DNA from: DDH964 sp963806685
GTDB lineage: Bacteria; Desulfobacterota; Desulfuromonadia; Desulfuromonadales; DDH964
DNA: 64,000 bases
Assembly (NCBI GenBank): GCA_963806685.1
Contig: CAWDZB010000006.1
Coordinates: forward strand, 206,523 to 270,522
Reading direction: 5' to 3'
Every line of letters starts with the position of its first letter. Position 1 is the first letter of the stretch. Below the pieces are notes generated by a model that had not been told where the DNA came from, ran no database searches, and saw only the letters and a list, made by a program, of their open reading frames with translations. The translations under genes and the position numbers were made by a program. This document shows, one piece after another, positions 46,608-55,637 of the stretch.

Positions 46608-47267
46608 TCAGTGCACCTGGACCATCGGGACAAAGGCCACCCCGAGGATACTGGTGGTCTTGCGCTCCCCGCTGGCATCCCTTTCTACCAGCTGCAGTTC
46701 CTGGTGGTGATAGGGGAGCCCGACCGGAATCACCAGACATCCCCCGACCCGGAGCTGTTCGACCAGGGCCGGCGGCACAAAGGGGGCGGCGGCGGTGACG
46801 ACGATACCGTCAAAGGGGGCATGTTCAGGCCACCCCCGGTAGCCGTCCCCCTGGCGCACCGCAACGTTGCCGTAGCCCAACCGCTCCAGGCGCCGTCCGG
46901 CCTGCTCGGCCAACAGCGGTACGACTTCCAGGGAAAAGACCTGGTCCACCAACAGTGACAGAATCGCCGCCTGGTAGCCGGAACCGGTACCGACTTCAAG
47001 GATGGTCTGTCCGCGCTGCGGTTCGAGCAGGTCGGTCATCAGCGCCACGATGAAGGGCTGGGAGATGGTCTGCCCCTCGCCGATCGGCAAGGGGTAATTG
47101 GCAAACGCCTCGTGGCGCAACTGGTCCGGCACAAACTCTTCCCGCGGCACTCGCGCCATGGCCTCCAGCACCGCCGGTGAGAGATGCTCCCGCCCGGTCA
47201 GGTTGCGGGTCAGGAGAAATTCTTCCTCGATGGTGCGAAGCATCGCTTTCCGGTCGTTCCCGCGCAT
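46608..47267 (-). CDS. pcm: Protein-L-isoaspartate O-methyltransferase
   Basis: Pcm repairs isoaspartyl damage with SAM. The 219-residue protein has MARVPREEFVPD, YPLPIGEGQTISQPFIVALM, the SAM motif ILEVGTGSGYQAAILSLL, and DGIVVTAAAPFVPPALVEQL. The length is normal. It is first in a likely pcm-DUF6504-selW operon, placing protein repair beside redox repair. Confidence 0.95.
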   Translation of the reverse strand: MRGNDRKAMLRTIEEEFLLTRNLTGREHLSPAVLEAMARVPREEFVPDQLRHEAFANYPLPIGEGQTISQPFIVALMTDLLEPQRGQTILEVGTGSGYQAAILSLLVDQVFSLEVVPLLAEQAGRRLERLGYGNVAVRQGDGYRGWPEHAPFDGIVVTAAAPFVPPALVEQLRVGGCLVIPVGLPYHHQELQLVERDASGERKTTSILGVAFVPMVQVH

Positions 47268-47372
47268 CTGCTTCTCCCTTCCGGGTTCCTTGAATCCATC
47301 ATAGCCGATCAGCAGCGGCTCCGCTTGGCCCTCTCCTGGCCAGGAAGAACAGGCAGGCTGGCCACGGGGCAG

Positions 47373-47539
47373 TTAGTATCCCGTGCGGTTAGTTGTGTCT
47401 GTGAATTTCGAGACATTTTGGCCCCTGTCAAGGTGCCCCCGACGTCGGCCTAGCCATGCGCTAAGCCAAGGAGGCGCAACGCGGGCAGGGGCCAAAAGGA
47501 CCAGAATTGAGGAATAGAATTAACCGCACGGGATACTAA
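47373..47539. mobile_element. MITE-like element B (167 bp)
   Basis: Perfect 19-bp terminal inverted repeats, TTAGTATCCCGTGCGGTTA and its complement, bound the element. A nested inverted pair (ATTTTGGCCCCTG/CAGGGGCCAAAA) lies inside. It has no coding capacity. Its right end supplies the stop codon of the small membrane protein gene at 47536. Confidence 0.85.
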
Positions 47540-47721
47540 ACACTTTTCCAGGTATGGTGAAACCCCACGTAGCCGCCGAAAAACATGGTGAGGAGGCTGA
47601 ACAGTAGCGAGAGGATGATGAGGGCGGGAATCGCAGCGATGGCCCACTTGATCATGAATACCACCATCGACAAAAACGGCATCTTGATGTTGGTGACGAC
47701 GACTTCCTGGTATCTTTCCAT
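47536..47721 (-). CDS. Small membrane protein, 3' end altered by element B
   Basis: A 61-residue protein, MERYQEVVVTNIKMPFLSMV, followed by two predicted membrane helices (VFMIKWAIAAIPALIILSLL and LLTMFFGGYVGF). The family is not recognised, though it looks like a small uncharacterised 'DUF' membrane protein with a V-x-N-I-x-M-P-F motif. ATG at 47721 follows GGAGGAAGTCC (spaced). The stop TAG (47536-47538) is inside the MITE's terminal repeat, so the natural C-terminus may have been longer. Confidence 0.65.
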   Translation of the reverse strand: MERYQEVVVTNIKMPFLSMVVFMIKWAIAAIPALIILSLLFSLLTMFFGGYVGFHHTWKSV

Positions 47722-48048
47722 GGACTTCCTCCGAAGGCAGGGTTTGCAGGCAAGTTTAACAGGAACCAGGCTCCGTGGCCGGGTAGTGGAATATCCAGGG
47801 TTTTCAAAAGCAGATCCGAGCGGGTAAGGCCGCTATGCCTTTCCATTGTTTTCAGGACGGAATTCTGCCTGACTGAAACCACCTCTGGACATTTTGTTAA
47901 TATAGGCTAATGTTGTTTGTAATACCGGATTCTCCACAAGCCTCCCCGGAACCAGCCGCAGCATCTCCGGCCGTACCTTCCTCTCTCTCCTCCGGCCGCA
48001 ACCCCGCCCGAAACCTGCCGACAGGCACCAACCAAAGGAGAACCGACC
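47722..48048. other. 327-bp divergent intergenic region
   Basis: This lies between the small membrane protein gene (minus) and the cytochrome c peroxidase gene (plus). A TTGTTAATATAGGCTAAT stretch near 47895 could be a promoter; the ribosome site AAAGGAG is near 48035. Nothing else is recognised. Confidence 0.45.
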
Positions 48049-49086
48049 ATGTACCGGACCCCGTTGCTTATGCTGGCGTTACTGGCCCTGGTGACCGCTA
48101 GCGTCGCCGCCCAGCCCGACCTCCTTGAACGCAGCCGGGCGATCTTCCAGCCGTTGCCCGATGCGCCGCCGGCCCTGGCCGGCAACCCCGCCTCCCCGGC
48201 CAAGCTGCAGCTAGGCCGCATGCTCTACTTCGATCCGCGCCTCTCCGCCTCGCAACTGATCAGTTGCAACACCTGCCACAATGTCGGCCTGGCCGGGGGG
48301 GACCTGCAGGAGACCTCCACCGGCCACAACTGGCAGAAAGGTCCGCGTAATGCGCCGACGGTCCTCAATGCGGTCTTCAATATCGCCCAGTTCTGGGACG
48401 GCCGGGCCAAGGACCTCGCCGAACAAGCCAAGGGACCGGTCCAGGCCTCGGTGGAGATGAATAACACGCCGGAGCGGGTGATCGCCACCCTGCAGAGCCT
48501 TCCCGCGTACCGCGAGCTGTTCCGCCAGGCCTTTCCCGGCGAAGATCAGCCGCTTACCTTCAACAACGTCGCTAAAGCCATCGAAGTTTTCGAAGCCACC
48601 CTGCTGACTCCGGCCCCCTTCGACAGTTACCTGCGCGGCGACCGCCAGGCCCTGGACAGCAGCCAGCAGGCGGGCCTGGAGCTGTTCCTTGCCAAGGGCT
48701 GCGCCGGCTGCCACAGCGGGGTCAACGTCGGCGGTTCCGGGTACTTTCCCTTCGGGGTCATTGAAAAACCGGGAAGCGAGGTCCTGCCGCCGAACGACAC
48801 CGGCCGGTACAAGGTCACCAAGACTGTCAGCGATGAATACGTCTTCCGCGCACCGTCGCTGCGCAACGTCGGACTGACACCTCCCTATTTCCATTCCGGG
48901 AAAATCTGGGACCTCAAACAGGCAGTAGGGGTCATGGGCTCCGCCCAACTCGGCATTGCCCTGACCGACCGGGATGAGGGCCTGCTGGTGGCGTTTCTCG
49001 ACAGCCTCAACGGTCGCCAGCCGATGATCCAATATCCGCTGCTTCCTCCCAACGCACCGGACACCCCCCGGCCGATTCTCAAATAA
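48049..49086 (+). CDS. ccpA: Dihaem cytochrome c peroxidase (CcpA/MauG family)
   Basis: This periplasmic enzyme reduces hydrogen peroxide. The 345-residue protein has a signal peptide (LLMLALLALVTASVAA) and two haem c motifs, CNTCH at residues 73-77 and CAGCH near residue 219. The family blocks LGRMLYFDPRLSASQ, RNAPTVLNAVFN and FRAPSLRNVGLTPPYFHSG are present. Length is that of bacterial CcpA. A strong terminator follows. The gene abuts the outer-membrane factor duplication. Confidence 0.94.
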   Translation: MYRTPLLMLALLALVTASVAAQPDLLERSRAIFQPLPDAPPALAGNPASPAKLQLGRMLYFDPRLSASQLISCNTCHNVGLAGGDLQETSTGHNWQKGPRNAPTVLNAVFNIAQFWDGRAKDLAEQAKGPVQASVEMNNTPERVIATLQSLPAYRELFRQAFPGEDQPLTFNNVAKAIEVFEATLLTPAPFDSYLRGDRQALDSSQQAGLELFLAKGCAGCHSGVNVGGSGYFPFGVIEKPGSEVLPPNDTGRYKVTKTVSDEYVFRAPSLRNVGLTPPYFHSGKIWDLKQAVGVMGSAQLGIALTDRDEGLLVAFLDSLNGRQPMIQYPLLPPNAPDTPRPILK

Positions 49087-49115
49087 GACCTTCACGCTCA
49101 TTGAAATGAGATGGA

Positions 49116-49148
49116 ACAGCCCCCGGCAATTACAGGGGGCTGTTTTTA
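49116..49148 (+). terminator. Rho-independent terminator after ccpA
   Basis: ACAGCCCCC and GGGGGCTGT form a 9-bp perfect stem with a 10-nt loop, followed by TTTTTATTT. Confidence 0.93.
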
Positions 49149-49157
49149 TTTGATTAA

Positions 49158-49859
49158 TCAAGGCAGGGCCGGGAGCAGGCGATTGTGGCCGTTACTCTCC
49201 TCCCCACCAAGCACCTTGTAAAGGGTGACCAGGTTGGCGAGCCGGGTCAGGCGGGTGCCGATGAGGTTCTGCTGGGCGCTGTAGAGAGCGCACTGCGAAT
49301 CGAGGACGGTCAAATAGCTGTCGACCCCTTTCCGGTAACGGGCCTGGGAGAGGCGATAGCTTTCGGCATCGGCGTCGGTGAGAGATTGCTGGGCGGCCGG
49401 TTGATCGTCGATGGTGCCGCGCTGTGCCAGGGCGTCCACCACCTCCCGGAAGGCGATCTGAATTGCCTTTTCGTACCCGGCTACCGCGATGTCCCGATCG
49501 ACCTTGGCCACCTCCAAATTGGCCCGGTTTCTCCCGGAGTCGAAAATCGGCAGGGAGAGCTGAGGGGTGAACAGCCAGCCCATGGAGCCGGACTGAAAAA
49601 GACCGGAGAGGGCATTGCTGCCGGTGCCGACCGACGTGGTCAGGGCGATGCGCGGGAAAAAGGCGGCTCGGGCCGCGCCGATGTTGGCGTTGGCGGCCTT
49701 GAGTTGAAGCTCGGCCTGGAGGATGTCGGGTCGGGTCAGCAGCACCTCCGACGGCAGGTCGGGAGTGAGGTCCTGCAGGGTAGCGAGGTTCTGCGAAGAA
49801 ACTGTCGGGAGCACTTCGGAGAGGGGCAGGTTTGACAAATTGGGATATGACTCTAACAT
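49158..49859 (-). pseudogene. 3' fragment of a NodT-family outer-membrane efflux gene
   Basis: The open frame (MLESYPNLSNLPLSEVLPTV, then LQDLTPDLPSEVLLTRPDIL) is nearly identical to the last half of the complete outer-membrane factor gene at 54224-55636. Homology ends near 49820; the first 15 residues are unrelated AT-rich sequence. The N-terminal lipoprotein half is missing, so this is not a functional OMF. Its natural end (GEESNGHNRLLPALP) differs from that of the full copy (GGGSR). Confidence 0.88.
49211..49820. repeat. Direct repeat, left copy (3' end of the outer-membrane factor gene)
   Basis: This ~610-bp stretch is nearly identical (only scattered base differences) to 54244-54853, in the same orientation. 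The pair brackets the gtr/IS30 island. Confidence 0.9.
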
Positions 49860-50067
49860 TTCAAAATATCTAAAAACCCCACATCCCAGGTCAAGTTTTT
49901 GAGAGCCGCTAATACAAACGGTGCCCTTATAAATTGGAATGCAACCTCCGAATAAAGAAATTCAGCTTACATCTAGGCGCAAGGTATTTTCTCTACAAAC
50001 TTCACACATATAATAACCTCGCAAGCCTACTAAACTAATAGTATTTCCTGATCTGGATTTTACTATA

Positions 50068-50466
50068 ATGATATCATTGAAGAGTTTTTTCAACTTATAT
50101 ATACTAATATTATTCAGAAAATTTGCTAGCGTTGGCGTGCTAAACACCATTATTCACTGGACTATTTTTTATTTTTTATTCGACTTCTTTGAGGTAAAAC
50201 AATCCTTCAGTAATCTCTTCGCATTTATAGTCGCAGTAAATTTTTCTTTCTTTGCAAACCAAAAGTATACTTTTAAGACTTATGCCTCGTTATCGAGATA
50301 TATTGTTTTTGTGCTGTTCATGGGGTTATTGAGCTTCGCAATAGGATTCCTGTCTGATCGCCTCAGGCTACCTGGCCTTTTTACCTTGGTTAGCTTTTCG
50401 GCTTTGAGTCTCATTTTAGGGTTTTTATTCTCACATTTTATTGTTTTTTCTGAGAACAACAAATGA
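50068..50466 (+). CDS. gtrA: GtrA family membrane protein
   Basis: The 132-residue, strongly hydrophobic protein (4 helices) matches GtrA: KFASVGVLNTIIHWTIFYFL and VNFSFFANQKYTFK. GtrA proteins flip bactoprenol-linked glucose for O-antigen modification. Codon use and base composition are AT-rich compared with flanking genes, implying transfer. Its stop overlaps the start of the gtrB remnant (ATGA). No good GC-type ribosome site is visible. Confidence 0.88.
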   Translation: MISLKSFFNLYILILFRKFASVGVLNTIIHWTIFYFLFDFFEVKQSFSNLFAFIVAVNFSFFANQKYTFKTYASLSRYIVFVLFMGLLSFAIGFLSDRLRLPGLFTLVSFSALSLILGFLFSHFIVFSENNK

Positions 50467-51100
50467 CCATTTCTTTATTTATTCCAGTACGTACCGAGGA
50501 AGGAACTATTGATATTTATTATAAGGCTGTCAGAGAACATCCTCAATTAAGTGGGTTCATGGTTGGACAAATTCCATAAACGACGGTTAAACCAACGGTA
50601 CTGAAATTTTGGTGCGCCGTAAGATTGTTGCCGATAATTCAATTGTGTCAATCAACCTCTTTCGTAGTGTCGGGAAAGAACCCGCAATGTTTGCAGGACT
50701 TGACCAGGTGGCAGGTCAAGCAATAATGGAAATTATTAGAGATCTGCAAGACTACATAAACATTATCCGGGAAATAATAATAGAATGGCAGAATAGCACA
50801 GGGGTAGTCTTGGACAGCTTTTTAAAATTTTAGCACATATCGGTCTCCTGACTGCTTTGCAAGCCCTTATTCATGTATTTGTAATGGTGTTAGACAAAAT
50901 TATCAACGGAGATCCAACGGCCGTGTTCACAACAATTGCTCCCTTGGTCATCCTGCTCTGGAAACTTCAAATGATGTCAATTGGAATTCTTAGGGAAATA
51001 TTTAGGTCGCATCTACCAAGAAGCAGAACAAAAGCCATGCTACATATTTAAAGATATAAGACGCAGAGCCAAAGACAGGACCCATCAAAACTTTCTTTAG
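50463..51100 (+). pseudogene. gtrB: Bactoprenol glucosyl transferase (gtrB), decayed
   Basis: ATG 50463 overlaps gtrA and gives MTISLFIPVRTEEGTIDIYY, the GT2 start, but stops at ~50577. Further downstream, in other frames, pieces reappear: FRSVGKEPAMFAGLDQVAGQ (50660 on), LDKIINGDPTA (about 50890 on), LQMMSIGIL and then GKYLGRIYQEAEQKPCYIFK to 51055. These are the GtrB core and C-terminal membrane segments. Internal deletion and shifts leave no functional protein. Confidence 0.82.
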
Positions 51101-51158
51101 CCACCTCCAATTCATATCCGCAGGATGTTTAACGGCAAAAAAATAAAGGATTCAATAT

Positions 51159-52649
51159 ATGATCAAGATTCACGAAATTGACTCACAGCAAAAAAGGGAT
51201 CTTTTATTTTTTTTAACAATTGCAGCCTTTTTTGTATACCCTATCATCCATTCAAATATTTACTATTGGGACGATTTTGCTCGCGTAACAGATGGATTTA
51301 CTGATTGGGAGAATATAGGGCGCCCTCTAGCCACATACGTTTACCGCGTACTTGCAATTTCCCTTAATGGCAAAATTCTCGACATCGCACCCCTTACTCA
51401 GATTGCATCAATCTTTTTATTAGCAATTACAGCTTTTATCTACAACGAGTATGTAAAGCGCGAGTTTCAGTACAGCATGCTCTTTGTTGCATCAATTCTA
51501 ATTATAAACCCATTCTTTTTATCTAACCTGTCCTACAGATTCGATTCTTTCGGAATGACACTCAGTTTATTTTTAACAACTTTAGCCTTTTGTCAGATAC
51601 TAGAAAATAAAATTTGTTTCTTTAAATCAATTGTATTACTTGTAGCAGCACTCAGTCTATATCAGCCAACTATCAATTTTTTTATAGGCCTAATTTCACT
51701 TGAGATTTTATTCTTAGAAGGAAAAATATCTTTTTCGAAAATCGTGAAACGAATTTATGTACGTATGTCTCAATATTTAATTTCTGTTGTTATTTACTAT
51801 TTTACAATAAATAAATTTTTTAATATACATCGTGGAAGGGACGTCATGATCCCCTTCGACAGCAATTTCCTACACCAAATATTCTTAAATTTTAAGAAGT
51901 TTTATGGAAGGTTGTTTTTATTAGATACTTTTTCAATTAAAATATTTTTTTCTCTTTTGTTTATATGGGCGCTTGCGTTTTGGGTATTTGATATTTTCAA
52001 AAAAGAAGAAAAATTTCAGCGAATAACATCTTTGTTTTTATCTTTATTGTTTTATTTGGTTTCTATTTTTGGCCCAATGATTTTTCTAAAAAACACACTT
52101 GCTATTCCAAGAACCATTCCTTCATATTATTTATTTACTGCAATTCCAATTATATTATCGTTTAAGACGCGCAATGGAAAGTTTTCATATATGTGGTCAA
52201 TTCCTATCATTGTTGCAATTGTAATAAGTTACCAATATGGAGTTGCGTTAAAAAATCAATTTGACTACGATATGAACACAGTAAACCTTATACAGGCCGA
52301 CTTGTTGAGAACTGGCATACACGACGATTATCCAGTGTATATTTTAGGTGAAAACAAAGAAGCTCCCCAATCCAAAACAATTCTAGAATCTAACAGATTA
52401 ATCCATTATAACGCTAGACCTATGACAAGATGGATAGCCGCAAAGATGTTTCAATCTACTGGGATGTCTAGCACACAATTTCTCTGGGATCCTCAATTCT
52501 TCAAAAAGGAACCAGAGTTTGTAAATGATTTATGCAAAACACCTGTATTCCATATCTCTGAAAACTCATTATACGGGATTTATAAATCAACAAATTCTAT
52601 ATACGTTTTGCTTAATAATAACCTTAAGCAATTTTGTTCCTCATATTAA
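51159..52649 (+). CDS. GtrC-like polytopic glucosyltransferase (Glucos_trans_II type)
   Basis: The 496-residue AT-rich gene encodes a multi-helix membrane protein. Near the N-terminus IYYWDDFARVTDGF and IGRPLATYVYRV, then LSYRFDSFGMTLSL, match the Glucos_trans_II (PF14264) family of O-antigen glucosyltransferases, the third gene of gtr operons. It would add glucose to O-antigen in the periplasm. gtrA is intact but gtrB is broken, so the pathway is probably inactive unless another GtrB exists. ATG at 51159. Confidence 0.82.
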   Translation: MIKIHEIDSQQKRDLLFFLTIAAFFVYPIIHSNIYYWDDFARVTDGFTDWENIGRPLATYVYRVLAISLNGKILDIAPLTQIASIFLLAITAFIYNEYVKREFQYSMLFVASILIINPFFLSNLSYRFDSFGMTLSLFLTTLAFCQILENKICFFKSIVLLVAALSLYQPTINFFIGLISLEILFLEGKISFSKIVKRIYVRMSQYLISVVIYYFTINKFFNIHRGRDVMIPFDSNFLHQIFLNFKKFYGRLFLLDTFSIKIFFSLLFIWALAFWVFDIFKKEEKFQRITSLFLSLLFYLVSIFGPMIFLKNTLAIPRTIPSYYLFTAIPIILSFKTRNGKFSYMWSIPIIVAIVISYQYGVALKNQFDYDMNTVNLIQADLLRTGIHDDYPVYILGENKEAPQSKTILESNRLIHYNARPMTRWIAAKMFQSTGMSSTQFLWDPQFFKKEPEFVNDLCKTPVFHISENSLYGIYKSTNSIYVLLNNNLKQFCSSY

Positions 52650-52917
52650 CCATATGACTCTTCGATTATTTAGTTTTTGAATACTTGCTGAGATGCCGTA
52701 TGAAAAATTTAATTTATGGAGGGTAGCTGTCGTCTCAGTTTATGCTCAGGGACCGTAAGCTTCCCTGAGAAAAGACATGTCAATAGAAGAGTTTTAAGAA
52801 GGGAACATAGCTGGGACTGGAACAAGACAACCCGTTGAAAAACAAGAAGAAGGCACTCAATCCAGATCTTTTTTCCCCTTATAGGCCCATTCTCTGGGCC
52901 AAAATAGGTTGCCGGGC
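52650..52917. other. AT-rich gap between the gtr gene and the IS30 element
   Basis: Small hairpins occur (CTCAGGGA/TCCCTGAG near 52746; GGCCCA/TGGGCC near 52885) but no gene is recognisable. Confidence 0.4.
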
Positions 52918-54039
52918 TCAAAATTGAAGTGCAACACTTTGAGGAGTTAAAGTGTTGCGATGGAAAAACCCTACAAGCATCTGGATGGTACAGAGCGGGC
53001 AGTGATTCAAGTGGGACTGGAGCAGGGACATTCCCTGCGCGCCATCGCCCGGAGTTTGAACCGTTCCGTGGGCACCGTAAGCCGCGAGTTGCACCGGAAC
53101 GACTGGGAGCCCCCGTCTTCCCGAGCAGGGCGGCGGGGGCGGCGACCCGTGGCAGGCGGCTATCGTGCCTCACGTGCCGAACAACGCGCCAGAGAACTGG
53201 CACACCAGCCGCGAAAGGCCAAGCGGCTCATCCCTGGCGAAGCTCTCTGGGAGGAGGTTGTTTCGCTCTTGGGAACGGGGAATTCGCCGGAGCAGGTTTC
53301 TGCTACACTGAAGCGCATGCACCCCGCAGAACCTCAGTTCCAGATCAGTCATGAAACCATCTACACGGCAATCTATGCCATGCCACGTGGTGAACTGCGC
53401 AAGGAGATTATTTCCCTGCTGCGGCAATCCCGCAAAAAGCGCCGGCCGCGCACCCGTGGCGAAGATCGTCGGGGCAGTATTCCCAATATGCTCAGCATCC
53501 ATGAGCGTCCCGCCGAGGTGGACGAACGATTGGTTCCTGGCCATTGGGAGGGCGACCTTATAAAAGGGGCTCGCAATGCTTCCGCCGTGGGGACGCTGGT
53601 GGAGAGAACCAGTCTGTTCGTGACTCTGGCCAAAGTCGACAATGCCAGTGCCGAGTCAGCCCAGAAGGGGTTCAGCTATGTTCTCAACCGGATCGAAGCC
53701 CAACGGCGGTTAAGTATGACCTACGACCAAGGCAAAGAAATGGCCTGCCACGAGGCGCTGTCGGAGAAGACCGGGATCAAGGTTTACTTTGCCGATCCCC
53801 ATAGTCCCTGGCAGCGAGGAATCAACGAGAACACCAATGGTCTTCTGCGCCAGTATCTCCCAAAGAGTACGGATCTTTCGGTGTTCTCCCAGGAGGAGCT
53901 TGACCAGATTGCCTTGAAACTCAACGCCAGGCCGAGGAAAAGCCTTGGCTGGAAGTGCCCGGCGGAAATTTTTCTGCCAGACTTCGACTTTCGCGAATAC
54001 TATGCACGCATCCTAAAACCTGTTGCACTTCGAACTTGA
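52918..54039 (+). mobile_element. IS30-family insertion sequence (1122 bp)
   Basis: The left end TCAAAATTGAAGTGCAACA (52918-52936) matches, 16 of 19, the complement of the right end (54021-54039). A single transposase gene fills it. The right repeat includes the transposase stop. Target duplications were not resolved. Confidence 0.82.
52960..54039 (+). CDS. IS30-family transposase
   Basis: The 359-residue protein has an N-terminal HTH (RAVIQVGLEQGHSLRAIARS, LNRSVGTVSRELHRN). The DDE catalytic core is GHWEGDLIKGARNASAVGTL (D1), LSMTYDQGKEMACHEAL (D2), HSPWQRGINENTNGLLRQYL (E), then LNARPRKSLGWKCPAEIF. Length and motifs are those of IS30 transposases. It is intact. The start codon lies directly after a hairpin that holds the GAGGAG ribosome site in its loop. 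Confidence 0.95.
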   Translation: MEKPYKHLDGTERAVIQVGLEQGHSLRAIARSLNRSVGTVSRELHRNDWEPPSSRAGRRGRRPVAGGYRASRAEQRARELAHQPRKAKRLIPGEALWEEVVSLLGTGNSPEQVSATLKRMHPAEPQFQISHETIYTAIYAMPRGELRKEIISLLRQSRKKRRPRTRGEDRRGSIPNMLSIHERPAEVDERLVPGHWEGDLIKGARNASAVGTLVERTSLFVTLAKVDNASAESAQKGFSYVLNRIEAQRRLSMTYDQGKEMACHEALSEKTGIKVYFADPHSPWQRGINENTNGLLRQYLPKSTDLSVFSQEELDQIALKLNARPRKSLGWKCPAEIFLPDFDFREYYARILKPVALRT

Positions 54040-54072
54040 AACCGCCGTTTCATAAAAAGCCCGGTACCACAA

Positions 54073-54115
54073 CCAAAAGCGCCTATTGACCGTTGAGGGC
54101 CGTAGGCGCTTTTGG
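54073..54115. terminator. 13-bp hairpin between IS30 and the outer-membrane factor gene
   Basis: CCAAAAGCGCCTA at 54073-54085 pairs with TAGGCGCTTTTGG at 54103-54115. It has short T-runs on both strands, so it may serve as a bidirectional terminator. Confidence 0.75.
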
Positions 54116-54223
54116 TGTTCAAGGTGGATTTCTTGGTCGGGAACGTAAGCCGATGAAGCATAAGGAGAAAAAGGGGCTGAGTGAAGGCATGGTGCCTTCT
54201 CTCGGCCCTTCATATTTCCCCGT

Positions 54224-55636
54224 CTACCTGCTCCCCCCGCCGAGGACCTTGTACAGGGTGACCAGGTTGGCGAGCCGGGTCAGGCGGGTGCCGATGAGGT
54301 TCTGCTGGGCGCTGTAGAGAGCGCGCTGCGAATCGAGGACGGTCAAATAGCTGTCGACCCCTTTCCGGTAACGGGCCTGGGAGAGGCGATAGCTCTCGGC
54401 ATCGGCGTCGGTGAGAGATTGCTGGGCGGCCAGTTGATCGTCGATGGTGCCGCGCTGTGCCAAGGCGTCCGCCACCTCCCGGAAGGCGATCTGAATTGCC
54501 TTTTCGTACCCGGCAACCGCGATGTCCCGATCGACCTTGGCCACCTCCAAATTGGCCCGGTTGCTCCCGGCGTCGAAAATCGGCAGGGAGAGCTGAGGGG
54601 TGAACAGCCAGCCCATGGAGCCGGACTGAAAAAGACCGGAGAGGGCATTGCTGCCGGTGCCGAGCGACGTGGTCAGGGCGATGCGCGGGAAAAAGGCGGC
54701 TCGGGCCGCGCCGATGTTGGCGTTGGCGGCCTTGAGTAGATGCTCGGCCTGGAGGATGTCGGGTCGGGTCAGCAGCACCTCCGACGGCAGGTCGGGAGTG
54801 AGGTCCTGCAGGGCAGCGAGGTTTTGCGATAGCGCCGTCGGGAGCCGTTCGGAACTTAACGGTGCGCCGACCACCAGGGTCAGGGCGTTCACGTCCTGGG
54901 CGACCAGGGTGGTGAAGCGGGCAATATCGACCCGGGCCGTATCGACGCTGGTCTGGGCCTGATAGAGGTCGAGTGCCGAGGCGACGCCGGCATCAAAGCG
55001 GCTCTTGATAAGCTGGTAGGAAGTCCGCTGATTGGCCAGAGTTTCCTGGGCCAGCTGCAGCCGTTCCCGGTCGGCGGCCAGGTTCAGGTAGCTGATTGCA
55101 ACCTGGGAAACCAGGCTGATCTGCACACTGCGCCGGGCCTGTTCGGTGGCGAGGTATTCCTCCAGGGCCTGTTCCTTGAGGCTGCGCACGCGACCGAAGA
55201 GGTCCAGCTCGTAGGAGCTGACACCGAGTCCGACGTTGTATTCGTGCACCGTTTTAGCCTGTCCGGTGCCGGAAAGATCCTTGGGCAGGCGCTGGGCCCT
55301 GGCGTCGGCCGTGGCATCGACCTTGGGAAACAAATCGGAACGCTGAATCTGATACTGGGCCCGGGAACGCTCGATATTGAGGACGGCGACGCGCAGATCG
55401 CGGTTGTTGTCCAGAGCCTGGGAGATCAGCGTTTGCAGTTGCGGGTCGACGAAAAACTCCTGCCAGGGGATGTCGGCCAGCGCCCGCCCTGCCGGTTGAG
55501 CCGATGGTTGGTAAGACGGTCCGTTGGGCCAGTCAGCGCTGACCGGTGTGGCCGGCCGGTTGTAGTTCGGAGCCATGGTCGAGCAGCCGGTCAGGATCGC
55601 GAACAGGGCCAGCAGTAAAGATGTTTTGAGTTTCAT
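54224..55636 (-). CDS. RND efflux outer-membrane factor, NodT/OprM family lipoprotein
   Basis: The 470-residue protein has a signal peptide with lipobox LTGC, then PATPVSADWP and repeated OEP domains (LNIERSRAQYQIQRSDLFPK; LDLYQAQTSVDTARVDIARF; DIAVAGYEKAIQIAFREVAD). It forms the trimeric outer-membrane channel of a tripartite pump. The gene follows the RND pump gene by one base and is last in that operon. Its 3' part has a second copy at 49158-49859. Confidence 0.93.
   Translation of the reverse strand: MKLKTSLLLALFAILTGCSTMAPNYNRPATPVSADWPNGPSYQPSAQPAGRALADIPWQEFFVDPQLQTLISQALDNNRDLRVAVLNIERSRAQYQIQRSDLFPKVDATADARAQRLPKDLSGTGQAKTVHEYNVGLGVSSYELDLFGRVRSLKEQALEEYLATEQARRSVQISLVSQVAISYLNLAADRERLQLAQETLANQRTSYQLIKSRFDAGVASALDLYQAQTSVDTARVDIARFTTLVAQDVNALTLVVGAPLSSERLPTALSQNLAALQDLTPDLPSEVLLTRPDILQAEHLLKAANANIGAARAAFFPRIALTTSLGTGSNALSGLFQSGSMGWLFTPQLSLPIFDAGSNRANLEVAKVDRDIAVAGYEKAIQIAFREVADALAQRGTIDDQLAAQQSLTDADAESYRLSQARYRKGVDSYLTVLDSQRALYSAQQNLIGTRLTRLANLVTLYKVLGGGSR
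54244..54853. repeat. Direct repeat, right copy (within the outer-membrane factor gene)
   Basis: This is the partner of 49211-49820, same orientation, ~610 bp. It lies within the intact gene's 3' half. Confidence 0.9.
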
Positions 55637-55637
55637 A

